DNA of 64,000 bases, from assembly GCF_023078355.1 (NCBI RefSeq), contig NZ_CP095552.1, positions 2,914,001-2,978,000 of the forward strand, given 5' to 3'. Positions 23,121-32,736 of the stretch are shown piece by piece. Origin of the DNA: Gordonia hongkongensis (GTDB taxonomy: Bacteria > Actinomycetota > Actinomycetes > Mycobacteriales > Mycobacteriaceae). Made by a program: the position numbers and the translations under genes. Numbering within the stretch: position 1 is the first letter of the stretch; each line of letters opens with the position of its first letter. Below the pieces are notes generated by a model that saw nothing but the letters and a program-made list of their open reading frames with translations, did no database searches and was not told the DNA's origin.

Positions 23121-25262
23121 GTGAACCCACCCACCTCTGCTCGACGAGTCAGTCGCTTGCGATGGATTCTGCCAGCCCTCTTGGTCATCGGATGGCTGGC
23201 CCTGGGTTCTGTCGGCGGACCGTTCGCCGGAAAACTCGGTGACGTACAGGCGAACGACAACACGTCGTTCCTGCCCGCGTCCGCCGAAGCCACCGAGGTC
23301 TCCCGCCTGGAAGCCGACTTCGTGGACTCCTCCGAGATCCCGGCCGTCGTGGTGGCCGAACGTACGAGCGGCATCACCGACGCCGACCTCGCGTTCGTGT
23401 CCGAGGCGGTGGGCAAGGTCGCCGGCACGGACGGGATCTCCGAGCGAACGTCTCCGCCGATCCGCTCGCAGGATGGTCAGGCGATCCAGATGATCGTGCC
23501 CGTCGACTCCTCCGGGGAGATCTCGGAAAGCATCGAGGCTCTGCGTGCGGAACTCGCGAACGGCCCGCCCGAGGGACTGTCGGTGTATGTGACCGGACCC
23601 GCAGGCATCGCGGGCGACCTCACCGAGGCGTTCGGCGGGATCGACGGCTTGTTGCTACTGGTTGCCGGCGCGGTCGTCATCCTGATCCTCATCGTGGTGT
23701 ACCGCAGTCCGATCCTGCCGTTCGTCGTGATCGTGTCCGCCGTGTTCGCGCTGGGGCTCGCCAGTCTGCTGGTCTACGTGCTCGCGTCGAACGACGTGCT
23801 CACCCTCAACGGCCAGAGCCAGGGCATCCTCTTCATCCTCGTGTTCGGTGCGGCGACGGACTACGCCCTGCTCCTGGTGTCCCGCTATCGAGAAGAACTG
23901 CGACTCACCGCCGACAAGTACGACGCCATGCGGGCCGCGTGGCGCGCGACCCTCGAACCCGTCGCCGCCTCCGCCGGCACGGTCATCGCCGGTGTGTTGT
24001 GCCTCCTGCTGTCGGATCTGAACTCCAACCGCGGTCTCGGTCCCGTTGCCGCGATCGGTATCGCGGCGTCGTTCCTGGCGTCGATGACGTTCCTCCCCGC
24101 GGCACTGACCCTGCTCGGACGCAGTGCCTTCTGGCCGAAGCGACCGGTCGTCGACCCGGCGTCGGCGCAGCGTGAGGACAGCAGCAACCATCGCTTCTGG
24201 GGCGCCTTGGCGAACCGGATCGGACGGCACCCCCGGCGCTTCTGGGTGGCAACGACGTTGCTCCTCGTGCTCTTCGCGTTGTTCCTCCCCCAGTTCAAGG
24301 CCGACGGTGTCGCGCAGTCCGACACCTTCCTCGTAGCGGTGGAGTCGCAGGAGGGCCAAGAAGTCCTCACCGCCCACTTCGACGCCGGGGACGGTTCACC
24401 CGCGGTCATCATCGCCGACGCCGCATCGCTGCAGCAGGTGCAGAACACGGCGGCGAATGTCGACGGCGTCGCCGAGGTCGTCCCGGTCACCGATCCGGGC
24501 GGCGCCCCCAAGACGGTCGACGGACGGGTCGCTCTGCAGGCGACCCTGACCGATCCGGCCGATTCCCTGGCCGCCGAGGAGACCATCGAGCGTCTTCGCG
24601 ACGCGGTGGGGAACGTCAACGGCGCCGACGCGCTCGTCGGCGGTCCTACCGCGGTCGACCTTGACACCAAGACGACGGCCATCCACGACCGGAACCTGAT
24701 CATCCCGATCGTCAGCATCGTCGTGCTGCTCATCCTGTGCGCGCTGCTCCGGGCGATCGTCGCCCCGATTCTCCTGATGGCCACCGTCATCCTGAGTTTC
24801 GCGGCGACTCTGGGAATTTCGTCGATCGTGTTCAACCACATACTCGGATTCCCCGGCGCCGACCCGGTCGTGCCGCTGTTCGCGTTCGTGTTCCTGGTCG
24901 CGCTGGGCATCGACTACAACATCTTCCTGATGACCCGCGTCCGCGAGGAAGCACTGCAGATCGGTACGCGCCGAGGTGTTCTCCGTGGGCTCACGGTCAC
25001 CGGCGGAGTCATCACCTCGGCCGGCGTGGTCCTCGCGGCGACGTTCTCCGCCCTGGCGGTCATCCCGCTGATCTTCTTGGCGCAGATTGCGTTCATCGTC
25101 GCCTTCGGCGTCCTCCTCGACGCGTTGATCGTCCGGACGCTGCTGGTCCCGGCGCTCGTCTACGACATTGGCCGTCCCGTGTGGTGGCCCAGCGCGCTGG
25201 CGAACAAGGAAGATGTCCCGGAGGACGACGAGTTGGTGGAGGCAGGACCAAGGCAGGACTAG
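23121..25262 (+). CDS. MmpL/RND-family transporter
   Basis: 713 residues from GTG 23121. The layout is that of MMPL proteins: one N-terminal membrane helix (RWILPALLVIGWLALGS), a periplasmic loop of about 130 residues, a five-helix block (LLLVAGAVVILILIVVYRS onward) with FGAATDYALLLVSRYREEL, a second loop, and a second block with GIDYNIFLMTRVREE. The paired Asp-Tyr motifs (TDYALLL, IDYNIFL) are those used for proton coupling. It exports lipids or drugs in this family. Control is by the divergent MarR. Confidence 0.92.
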   Translation: MNPPTSARRVSRLRWILPALLVIGWLALGSVGGPFAGKLGDVQANDNTSFLPASAEATEVSRLEADFVDSSEIPAVVVAERTSGITDADLAFVSEAVGKVAGTDGISERTSPPIRSQDGQAIQMIVPVDSSGEISESIEALRAELANGPPEGLSVYVTGPAGIAGDLTEAFGGIDGLLLLVAGAVVILILIVVYRSPILPFVVIVSAVFALGLASLLVYVLASNDVLTLNGQSQGILFILVFGAATDYALLLVSRYREELRLTADKYDAMRAAWRATLEPVAASAGTVIAGVLCLLLSDLNSNRGLGPVAAIGIAASFLASMTFLPAALTLLGRSAFWPKRPVVDPASAQREDSSNHRFWGALANRIGRHPRRFWVATTLLLVLFALFLPQFKADGVAQSDTFLVAVESQEGQEVLTAHFDAGDGSPAVIIADAASLQQVQNTAANVDGVAEVVPVTDPGGAPKTVDGRVALQATLTDPADSLAAEETIERLRDAVGNVNGADALVGGPTAVDLDTKTTAIHDRNLIIPIVSIVVLLILCALLRAIVAPILLMATVILSFAATLGISSIVFNHILGFPGADPVVPLFAFVFLVALGIDYNIFLMTRVREEALQIGTRRGVLRGLTVTGGVITSAGVVLAATFSALAVIPLIFLAQIAFIVAFGVLLDALIVRTLLVPALVYDIGRPVWWPSALANKEDVPEDDELVEAGPRQD

Positions 25263-25293
25263 GAAAGTCCGGACTCTTCATACCGAACAGCCG

Positions 25294-25323
25294 ACGGTCC
25301 CGGCCCTCAGGAGCCGGGACCGT
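25294..25323 (+). terminator. intrinsic-type hairpin after the transporter gene
   Basis: An 11-bp perfect stem, ACGGTCCCGGC with GCCGGGACCGT, around an 8-base loop, 31 bp after the stop of the transporter. No long T-run follows, as is common in actinobacteria. Confidence 0.6.
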
Positions 25324-25391
25324 TCGACCGCCGGCCGGACCAGCACTCGACCTGGCCGATGACGGCGATGCTCGCGATAGGATCGGTGCCG

Positions 25392-27092
25392 ATGAGCCGG
25401 AAGAACAAGCAGTCCCGCGGCGCCAAGCGGACCGAAAAGACGAAGAAGCGGGCCGCGCGCCGAAGTAGCAATGTGATCCCGATTCGCGGTCGCGACACCT
25501 CGGAGATCGACATGCTGATACGCGAGTTCGAACGTTGGCTGCCCAGTGTGGAATTCGAAGACGATCCGGACAAGCAGGCAGCCATCGTCGACGCCGTCAG
25601 AGCGCTGGACTTTGCCGTCGGCTACGCATTGCCAGACCATCGGCCCACCGAGTGGTCGCTCGAGGAGGTCGATGCGGCAATCGACTTCGCCGAGTACATG
25701 GAAGAGGAAGAGGACGACGCCTTACCGGCAAGCATTGCGGTCTTCGCACTGCGCTTGTTCATCGATTTCCTCGTCACCACTTCCAGGTGGACTGCAGCCA
25801 TCAGCGCCGATGTCGTAATGGGGGCTTGCCAGCAATACCTCCTCGACTCCATGGGCGGGCTGAAGGTCGATGTAGACGACATCGACAGCTCCACCGAGCG
25901 CGATGCATTGGAATCGGTTCGGGTTTTGCAGCGGCTCGATGTGTTGATGGACTGGATCGGCCACAAACGGCCGGTGACGCCAAGTGGATGGCTCAAGCCG
26001 GCACTGCTTCCGGACCTATTGCATGCGCTGGAGATCGAGCCACCAGCAGCAGCACTCAAGGCAATGAAACATCATCGCGTTCTTGCTGAGATCTGGGAGC
26101 TCGCCCGGGATGCCCAGTTGATCGCAATCACTCCATCCCATGTCTACCCGGGCCCGGCGGCCGCGTCCTGGCGTGGATCAGAGTCGTTGACGACGCGACG
26201 CAGCACGCTGGCTGCGGCCGTCGGCAGAGCGTTGACCTCTGATTCGAGTGCAATGGCACAGGTTGTGGACGGAATCGTCGCGCGCGTCGTATACCACGGT
26301 CTGACGATCATGCCGTTTGCCGCCGATCGCTTCGCCGCCCTGCGCGATGACGGGCTGATCTCACCGGAGATGCCCAGGGCCCATTCTCGCATCGAGCACA
26401 TCATCGAGGACGGGTGGCTCGTCCTCAACGAGGACGGTGACTACGTCGTCCCCGAGGGGTTGCGACCCGCTGTGTGGGACGGATTTCCGGAACGTCACAT
26501 TCCGGAAAGCGGGGAGGCGACGACCATGATCACTGTGCGCGCCGAACTCGCCGGCGTCCGACCCAGAGTCTGGCGACGGATTCGAATACTCGCGTTGGTT
26601 CCATTGAACGAACTCCACGAAGTGCTGCAAGCTGCATTCGCCTGGAACGATGCGCATCTCTACGCGTTCACGACTCCATGCTTCGGCCACGAGCACCGGT
26701 ATCTATCAGACGAGGCGATGGGCACCGCACGGGCCGGCAGGTACACGGAGTCCGTCTTCGACTCGACTCTGGGTGAGCTGGTCGACGAGCCCGGCGACGT
26801 GGTGTCCTATGAGTACGACTTCGGGGACGGCTGGGAAGTGAGCATTGTCGTCGAGGCATTCACCCCGATGAATGACGGCGAACCGCCGGTGTCGATCGTC
26901 GCCGGCGGCGGAACCGCCCCTTTCGAGGATGTCGGCGGAGTTCCCGGATGGGCGGATTTCATCGAGGCCGTCAACGATGAGACGCACCCGCGCCATCTGG
27001 AATTACGCGAGTGGGCGGGCCTGACACCTGGTTCGGCCTTCGACCCGACGTCGTTCGACATCGATGTGGTCAGGCGCCGATTAGGCGTGTGA
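25392..27092 (+). CDS. pRiA4b ORF-3-family protein with long N-terminal extension
   Basis: 566 residues from ATG 25392 (MSRKNKQSRGAKRTEKTKKR). The start is strongly basic. Residues about 45-370 are an acidic, helical region of unknown family. The C-terminal about 190 residues are the plasmid pRiA4b ORF-3 domain: MITVRAELAGVRPRVWRRI, VPLNELHEVLQAAFAWNDAH, YEYDFGDGWEVSIVVE and GGTAPFEDVGGVPGW. That domain is linked to IS1096-type passenger proteins, but its role is unknown. No transposase or terminal repeats lie next to it. The N-terminal part is the novel portion. Confidence 0.75.
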   Translation: MSRKNKQSRGAKRTEKTKKRAARRSSNVIPIRGRDTSEIDMLIREFERWLPSVEFEDDPDKQAAIVDAVRALDFAVGYALPDHRPTEWSLEEVDAAIDFAEYMEEEEDDALPASIAVFALRLFIDFLVTTSRWTAAISADVVMGACQQYLLDSMGGLKVDVDDIDSSTERDALESVRVLQRLDVLMDWIGHKRPVTPSGWLKPALLPDLLHALEIEPPAAALKAMKHHRVLAEIWELARDAQLIAITPSHVYPGPAAASWRGSESLTTRRSTLAAAVGRALTSDSSAMAQVVDGIVARVVYHGLTIMPFAADRFAALRDDGLISPEMPRAHSRIEHIIEDGWLVLNEDGDYVVPEGLRPAVWDGFPERHIPESGEATTMITVRAELAGVRPRVWRRIRILALVPLNELHEVLQAAFAWNDAHLYAFTTPCFGHEHRYLSDEAMGTARAGRYTESVFDSTLGELVDEPGDVVSYEYDFGDGWEVSIVVEAFTPMNDGEPPVSIVAGGGTAPFEDVGGVPGWADFIEAVNDETHPRHLELREWAGLTPGSAFDPTSFDIDVVRRRLGV

Positions 27093-27104
27093 TCCACAGC
27101 GGGC

Positions 27105-27652
27105 TTAAGCCGACGCGGCGGACCGGTTGGTTCGGCGTCGGACAGCAGCACCGATGACCGTGATCGGGTGATTGAGCAGCGTGGCGATCCGGCCGACGAG
27201 GGTGTTCGGATCCCGCGCGACCCCGAGCTGCATGAACATTTCCAGACGGTCGAAGTAGGCGCGCTCCGCAACCAGATCTGAGCCCGCGAAGGTGAACACC
27301 GCGACGATGGGCAGGTAGAGAGCCGACCCGTCGGGGCAAGTCCGCGGTATGGGCCCAGATGTGTTCCGCGAACTCGCGTCTCACAGATGACTCGATCGTC
27401 GTGATGGCACAGCGTCTCGGGATCGACATCGAAATGCATGTCCGGCAATGCGGTGAACAGTTCGTGATATGAGGCCGATACCGCGTCGTGGCCATCGGCG
27501 ATCTCACCAGGCAACTCGGTACGTGCCGCGCCGTCTTTGAACGTCGCCAGCGTGGCAGCGACGTCGTGCCGATTCTCGGTCTCGAGATGCGCCAGAACGG
27601 TGGCCTCCCGCGTCGCGACGAGCGCTGCTGCATTCGGGTCGGTTGGGTTCAT
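27105..27652 (-). pseudogene. SnoaL-like protein, frameshifted
   Basis: ATG 27652 (MNPTDPNAAALVATREAT) begins a SnoaL-like protein: LETENRHDVAATLATF, DGHDAVSASYHELFTALPDM, TRVRGTHLGPYRGLAPTGR. Near 27326 the frame breaks. Adding one G to CGG continues it as ALYLPIVAVFTFAGSDLVAE, then RAYFDRLEMFMQLG, the normal family ending, to the stop at 27105. As written, the first frame runs on into unrelated sequence. It looks like one intact-length gene with a single deletion. Confidence 0.7.
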
Positions 27653-27782
27653 GAGGTCCCCGCAGTCATCGGCCCCGCCCCGAACAGCGGGTATGCGCAA
27701 TCACGGTACCGGGCGGACGCAACGTGTGCGACCGAGATACGCCGAATGGACGACGAGCACGCCCGCCCGGACCGCCGACGGC

Positions 27783-28955
27783 TCAGCTGAGTCGCTCGTA
27801 GATCGTCGCGTTGGCCAATCCGCCTGCCTCACACATCGTTTGCAGGAGGTAACGACCGCCGCGCTGTTCCAGCGCGTTGAGTCCCGTGGTCGCGAGGCGG
27901 GCACCGCTGGCACCAAGCGGGTGGCCGAGCGCGATCGCACCGCCGTTGACGTTGACTCGATCCACGTCCACCCCGAACTCCCGCGACCACGCCAGGACCA
28001 CCGGCGCGAACGCCTCGTTCACCTCGAACAGGTCGATGTCCTCGACACGCAAACCACTGCGTGACAGTGCCTTCCGCGTCGCCGGGATGATGCCGGTGAG
28101 CATCAGGAGTGGGTCGTCGCCGGCGACCGCGATGGTGTGCACCCGTGCGCGCGGACGCAAACCGAGTTCGACGGCCTTCTCCTCGCTCATCAGCAGCACC
28201 GCCGACGACCCGTCGCTGATCTGACTCGCACTCGCCGCGGTGATCCGCCAGTCGATCTCGGGGAACCGACGCGCGATCGCCTCGTCGTAGTAGGCCGGCC
28301 GCAGCCGGGCGAGGTCGTCGAGGTTGCCCCCGAGACGAATTCCCTCGTCTGACGTCAGCCCCGCGATGGGCGCGAGTTCGTCGTCGAAGAGTCCGTTCTT
28401 GGTGGCAGTGGCGGCGAGATCGTGTGACCGCAAGGAGAATTCATCGATCTCACGTCGCGAGATGGCCCAGCGGGCGGCGATCAGTTCCGCCGAGATGCCC
28501 TGACCCACGAGGCCCTGCGAGTATCGTTCGCCGAACGCCCGTCCGTTGAGATCGGCGGTACCGGCAACGGCCGAGCCCATCGGGATACGGGACATCGATT
28601 CGACACCCGCGGCGACCGCGATGTCGTACGTGCCCGCGATGATGCCCTGCGCGGCGAACGCGATGGCCTGTTGCCCGCTTCCGCATTGGCGGTCAACGGA
28701 GACCCCCGGCACGGATACGGGGTAGCCGGCGGCCAGGAGCGCGCGCCGCGCGATGTTGAAACTCTGCTCCCCCACCTGACTGACAACACCGGTGATCACG
28801 TCGTCGACGAGTTCGGGATCGACACCCGAACGGTCCACGACTGCTCGGAGGCTGTGCGCGAGGAGGTCGACGGGATGAACGTCATGGAGGGCGCCGGTGG
28901 GCTTGCCCTTGCCGATGGGTGTGCGAACAGCGTCGACGATGACCGCAGATCTCAT
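27783..28955 (-). CDS. thiolase-family acetyl-CoA acyltransferase
   Basis: 390 residues from ATG 28955 (MRSAVIVDAVRTPIGKGKP). All thiolase landmarks are present: nucleophile Cys in VDRQCGSGQQA, NEAFAPVVLAW, GGAIALGHPLGASGARLA with the His, and the second Cys in QTMCEAGGLANA. It makes or cleaves beta-ketoacyl-CoA, probably in fatty-acid or sterol-side-chain degradation. It is divergent from an HxlR regulator, with a palindrome between them. The upstream codons from 28991 are less likely. Confidence 0.92.
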   Translation of the reverse strand: MRSAVIVDAVRTPIGKGKPTGALHDVHPVDLLAHSLRAVVDRSGVDPELVDDVITGVVSQVGEQSFNIARRALLAAGYPVSVPGVSVDRQCGSGQQAIAFAAQGIIAGTYDIAVAAGVESMSRIPMGSAVAGTADLNGRAFGERYSQGLVGQGISAELIAARWAISRREIDEFSLRSHDLAATATKNGLFDDELAPIAGLTSDEGIRLGGNLDDLARLRPAYYDEAIARRFPEIDWRITAASASQISDGSSAVLLMSEEKAVELGLRPRARVHTIAVAGDDPLLMLTGIIPATRKALSRSGLRVEDIDLFEVNEAFAPVVLAWSREFGVDVDRVNVNGGAIALGHPLGASGARLATTGLNALEQRGGRYLLQTMCEAGGLANATIYERLS

Positions 28956-29008
28956 GACTGATCCTCCGTCAGTGTGCGGATCGGAACGCAACCCGATCCG
29001 GATGATGG

Positions 29009-29032
29009 CTGACTTTTGTCTGCCAAAGTCAG
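29009..29032. promoter_or_regulatory. operator-like inverted repeat between thiolase and HxlR genes
   Basis: CTGACTTT (29009-29016) and AAAGTCAG (29025-29032) are perfect 8-bp arms with an 8-bp spacer. A further half-site (CAAGTCAGG) lies near 29057. The position between divergent genes suggests binding by the HxlR protein. Confidence 0.65.
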
Positions 29033-29079
29033 GTCTACGCTCTGGCTATGATCTTGTCAAGTCAGGGTAGGCTGGGGGC

Positions 29080-29553
29080 ATGATGCACCTGAAGGGCCCG
29101 CTGGCCGAACGCGACAGCTGGGAGGCGAGCGGCTGCTCGATCGCGAAGGCGATCGACCTGGTGGGCACCCGGTCGGCGATCCTCATCCTGCGGGAGGCCT
29201 TCTACGGCGCCACCAGGTTCGATCAGTTCAGCCGGCGGGTCGGGATCAGCGACGCGGTCGCGTCGGCCCGCCTGCGCGAACTCACCGAGGCCGGGATCTT
29301 CACCAAGGTCCCTTACCGCGACGCCGGGCAGCGCGAACGGTTCGAGTATCAGCTCACCGACATGGGCCGCGATCTGTTTCCCGTGGTGATGTCGTTGATG
29401 CAGTGGGGCAACGACCATCTGCAGCCCGACGGCCCGCCGCTCACCGTCACCGACCGAGCCCAGGCGCCCGTACGCGTGGGCGTCGTCGCCGAACCCACCG
29501 CGGTTCTCACACCCGAGGACGTCGAGGTGCAAATCGCCCGGCGCCGCCGCTGA
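29080..29553 (+). CDS. HxlR-family transcriptional regulator
   Basis: 157 residues. The HxlR winged-helix pattern is CSIAKAIDLVGTRSAILILR with the family Cys, then FDQFSRRVGISDAVASARLR and LTEAGIFTKVPYRDAGQR. It is divergent from the thiolase gene, 124 bp away, and probably controls it through the palindrome at 29009. A start at ATG 29080 or 29083 is equally possible. Confidence 0.88.
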   Translation: MMHLKGPLAERDSWEASGCSIAKAIDLVGTRSAILILREAFYGATRFDQFSRRVGISDAVASARLRELTEAGIFTKVPYRDAGQRERFEYQLTDMGRDLFPVVMSLMQWGNDHLQPDGPPLTVTDRAQAPVRVGVVAEPTAVLTPEDVEVQIARRRR

Positions 29554-29577
29554 GTCCGTGCCGGCAGAGAGGTCGCG

Positions 29578-30105
29578 ATGATCCTCCCCACAGTGTTCGA
29601 CCCCCGCTTGGTCACCATCCGTCGTGGCGGGACACTCACCGACGCCGATCACCACTTGCTGGCGCTCTGGGCGGCACGGTGTGCGGAGCACGTTCTGCCC
29701 TTGTTCGAGTCGGCACGGCCGGATGACGCTCGCCCCAGGGAGGCAATCGCGGCGGTCCGCGCGTGGACCCGGGGCGAACTGGCGATGATGGAGTCGCGCG
29801 CCGCCGGCGGACACGCCATGGGTGCCGCCCGCGATCTACGTGGCGCACCGCGGTTCGCCGCCTACGCCGCCGGGCAAGCGGCGGTGACCGCGCACGTCGC
29901 ATCGCACGACCTCGGTGCCGCGGCGTACGCGATCAAGGCGGTCCGGTCCGCACACGGGGTCGACGCGGGTAGACACGAATGCGCTTGGCAGCGAAGACAT
30001 CTCCCTGTTCGGGTACGCGAGTTGGTGCTCGACGACCAACGTGCCCGCAATTACCTGTGCTGGCAGGTCTTCATCGACGATCGACATCAGGTCGGCAATC
30101 GGTGA
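29578..30105 (+). CDS. Imm5-like putative immunity protein
   Basis: 175 residues. TDADHHLLALWAARCAEHVL, PREAIAAVRAWTRGEL, the Ala-rich ARDLRGAPRFAAYAAGQAAV and a final ELVLDDQRARNYLCW match the all-helical family annotated as putative immunity proteins in actinobacteria. In toxin systems such proteins block a partner toxin, but no toxin gene is adjacent. The family name may therefore not reflect its role here. It follows the HxlR gene by 24 bp and could be co-transcribed. Confidence 0.65.
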   Translation: MILPTVFDPRLVTIRRGGTLTDADHHLLALWAARCAEHVLPLFESARPDDARPREAIAAVRAWTRGELAMMESRAAGGHAMGAARDLRGAPRFAAYAAGQAAVTAHVASHDLGAAAYAIKAVRSAHGVDAGRHECAWQRRHLPVRVRELVLDDQRARNYLCWQVFIDDRHQVGNR

Positions 30106-30271
30106 TTCGCGTTCACCGGGGTGTTCCTGTTACTGTCGCAGTCACGCTCCTGCGGTGCTGTAACCCGCATGTCGAGCCAGAGGCCGGGGTGATTACAGAA
30201 ACCCCCGGTCTTGTCCAAACTTCGAAGGTCGTCCCGGTTTGCTGCCGCGACCACCGGGTACGCGTCTCGTC

Positions 30272-31018
30272 ATGACCTTCCATCGTGACGTCGTCCCCGG
30301 CATCCACTGGCTCGAGTACGCCTACACGAATCAGTACCTGATCGAGGACCAGGACCGGCTGATCCTCGTCGACTGTGGACTCCCCCGTTCGTACGAACCC
30401 CTCGTCAAGGCCATCCGGGAACTCGGCCGTGACACCGATGCCGTGACCGACCTGATCATCACGCATGGTCATTTCGATCACGTCGGCACCGCGCGCCGCC
30501 TGGCGCGCGAGTGGCGGATCCCGGTCCACGTCCATCGCGACGATGCGTGGCTGGCGTCCCATCCCTACCGCTACGCGCATCAGAACGCGACCAGATTCGG
30601 AGTGCCCCTTCGTCATCCGCGTTCGCTACGCCTGCTCGGACGCATGGCGGCGGCCGGTGCGTTCACGGTGCGCGGCGTCGATCACCTGGATGTGACGCCT
30701 TTCGGCGATGATGCCCTGCTCCCCGGTGGCGCGCAGGTGGTGCCGACTCCCGGTCACACCTACGGCCATGTGTCGCTGCACTTTCCATTGCGCGACGCGG
30801 TCATCGCCGGCGACGCGCTCGTCACCCTCGATCCGTACACCGCGGCGACCGGCCCGCGCATGATCGCCGGTTCCGCAACCGCCGACCTCGATCGCAATCG
30901 GGCGTCGCTCGACGCGCTGGCAGCGACGGACGCGAAGTCTCTGCTTCCCGGGCACGGGGTGCCGTGGCATCACGGGGTGGCCGTCGCGGTCGACCGGGCG
31001 CGTCAGACCAACGGCTGA
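30272..31018 (+). CDS. metallo-beta-lactamase-fold hydrolase
   Basis: 248 residues from ATG 30272 (MTFHRDVVPGIHWLEY). The metal site is complete: ITHGHFDHVG (HxHxDH), PTPGHTYGHVSLH, GDALVTLD and a late LLPGHGVPWHH. Such enzymes hydrolyse thioesters, lactones or similar bonds; the substrate is unknown. The 166 bp upstream carry no gene. Confidence 0.87.
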   Translation: MTFHRDVVPGIHWLEYAYTNQYLIEDQDRLILVDCGLPRSYEPLVKAIRELGRDTDAVTDLIITHGHFDHVGTARRLAREWRIPVHVHRDDAWLASHPYRYAHQNATRFGVPLRHPRSLRLLGRMAAAGAFTVRGVDHLDVTPFGDDALLPGGAQVVPTPGHTYGHVSLHFPLRDAVIAGDALVTLDPYTAATGPRMIAGSATADLDRNRASLDALAATDAKSLLPGHGVPWHHGVAVAVDRARQTNG

Positions 31019-31060
31019 CACGTCGGACAACCGGCCGCCAGATCACGAGCCGGACAGCGA

Positions 31061-31090
31061 GACGGGCCGACGCTTCCGCATCGGCCCGTC
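31061..31090. terminator. bidirectional terminator hairpin
   Basis: GACGGGCCGA (31061-31070) and TCGGCCCGTC (31081-31090) form a perfect 10-bp stem with a 10-base loop between the convergent MBL-fold and aldehyde dehydrogenase genes. Confidence 0.65.
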
Positions 31091-31111
31091 CGGCCATCGC
31101 CGATCGTCCGG

Positions 31112-32487
31112 CTACTCGGAGGCGGTGCGACGCAGCTTGGTGTTGACGAACTCGCCCATGCCCCAACGCCCGAGTTCGCGACCGTAGCCGGACCGTTTCA
31201 CCCCGCCGAACGGAAGGCCGGGCAGCGTGGTGCCGTGTTCGTTGACATACGCCATGCCGACCTCCAGCTGATCGGCGACCTCCTCGGCCTTGCCGATGTC
31301 ACCGCTCCACACCGATCCGCTCAATCCGAACTCGACATCGTTGGCGAGCGCCACGGCGTCCTCCGGAGAGGACACCTTGTAGACCATCGCGACCGGCCCG
31401 AAGATCTCCTCGGAGTAGGCGTCCATGTCCGGGGTGATGTCCGTCAGCACAGTGGGTTCGAAGAAGGCTCCGTCGCGCTCCAGCGGCTTTCCACCCGTCC
31501 GCAGGGTGGCGCCCTGTTTCACCGCGGTCTCGACCTGTTCGGCCACCGTGTCGCGCGCCGACAGGGACGACAGCGGACCCATCTGAGTGGAATCGTCGGA
31601 TGGATCACCGACCACCGTCGACTCGAACTGCTTGACCACACCGTCGACGAAGTCGTCGTACAACTCGTCGAGAACGATGAACCGTTCGGCGAATTGCACG
31701 CCTGGCCCGCGTTCGACAGCCGTGCGCCCGCCGCGATCTTCGTCGTGCGTTCCATGTCGGCGGAGTCGAGCAGGATGAACGGGTCCGAACCGCCGAGCTC
31801 GAGCACGGACTTCTTCAGGTTCTCCGCCGCAACCTTTGCCACGGCTGCACCCGCTTTCTCACTGCCGGTGAGCGATACGCCGCGTATCGCGTTGTGCGCG
31901 AGCAGGTCTGCGATCTGATCACTGCTTGCATACGCGTTGATGTACGCGTCGGCAGGGACACCCGCGTCGTGCAGGATCTCTGCCATCAACGCCGACGAGG
32001 CCGCGCAGATCGACGCATGCTTGAGAATGACGGTGTTGCCGGCCAACAGGTTCGGCGCGACGAAACGTGCGACCTGGTAGTAGGGGTAGTTCCACGGCAT
32101 CACGCCCACCAGTGGTCCGATCGGCGCGACCTGCACGATCGACGCGTCCGCGCCCTGCGGGTCGAGGACCTCGGTCTCGAGCAGATCCGGTCCGTGCTCG
32201 GCATACCAGCGATAGATGTCCGCGGCCAGCTGAACCTCTCCCGCCGCCTCCTTGGCGGGTTTGCCCATCTCGGTCGTGATGACGGCCGCGAGCTCATCGG
32301 CTCGCCTCTCGTACTCGTCAGCGGTCCGGGAGAGAATTGCGGCCCGTTCGGATGCCTCGGTCGCTCGCCACTCCTGGTATGCCGCGAGTGACCGTTCGGC
32401 CACGCCGGCCACCTCGTCGTCCTTCAGTCCGGGAAATTCCCGATCGGTCGTACCGGTGGTCGGATTCGCGGTGACATATGTGCCCAC
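31112..32487 (-). pseudogene. aldehyde dehydrogenase, frameshifted at the catalytic cysteine
   Basis: GTG 32487 (VGTYVTANPTTG) starts a succinate-semialdehyde-type dehydrogenase: MPWNYPYYQVARFVAPNLLA, SLTGSEKAGAAVAKVAAENL, LELGGSDPFILL and NAGQAC with the catalytic Cys. Immediately after, at about 31697, the frame breaks. Adding one G (TTCGCC to TTCGGCC) joins CNS to AERFIVLDELYDDF and the rest of the enzyme (EEIFGPVAMVYKVSS, LPFGGVKRSGYGRELG) to the stop at 31112. Total length about 459 residues, normal for the family. It is non-functional if the deletion is real. Confidence 0.85.
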
Positions 32488-32736
32488 CAGAGCACCTACC
32501 TTCCTCTGTCGTGTGAATCCCGACTGTCCACAGCCCGGGATCATTCGGGTACCCGGGTCCCTGTACGCAAAACCTCGGTCGTCGGCGCGCTTCGGTCACA
32601 CGGCGGCCCCAGACCTGCTCTAATGGGTCCGCGGTCCGTGTCCGGACCCGTGATCGACCGACACGCGGCGAATGCCGGACGTCGACCTGGGGGTGGGTCG
32701 CCGGTCGTGACGGCAGTGTCCGAGGGGGAACGAAGA

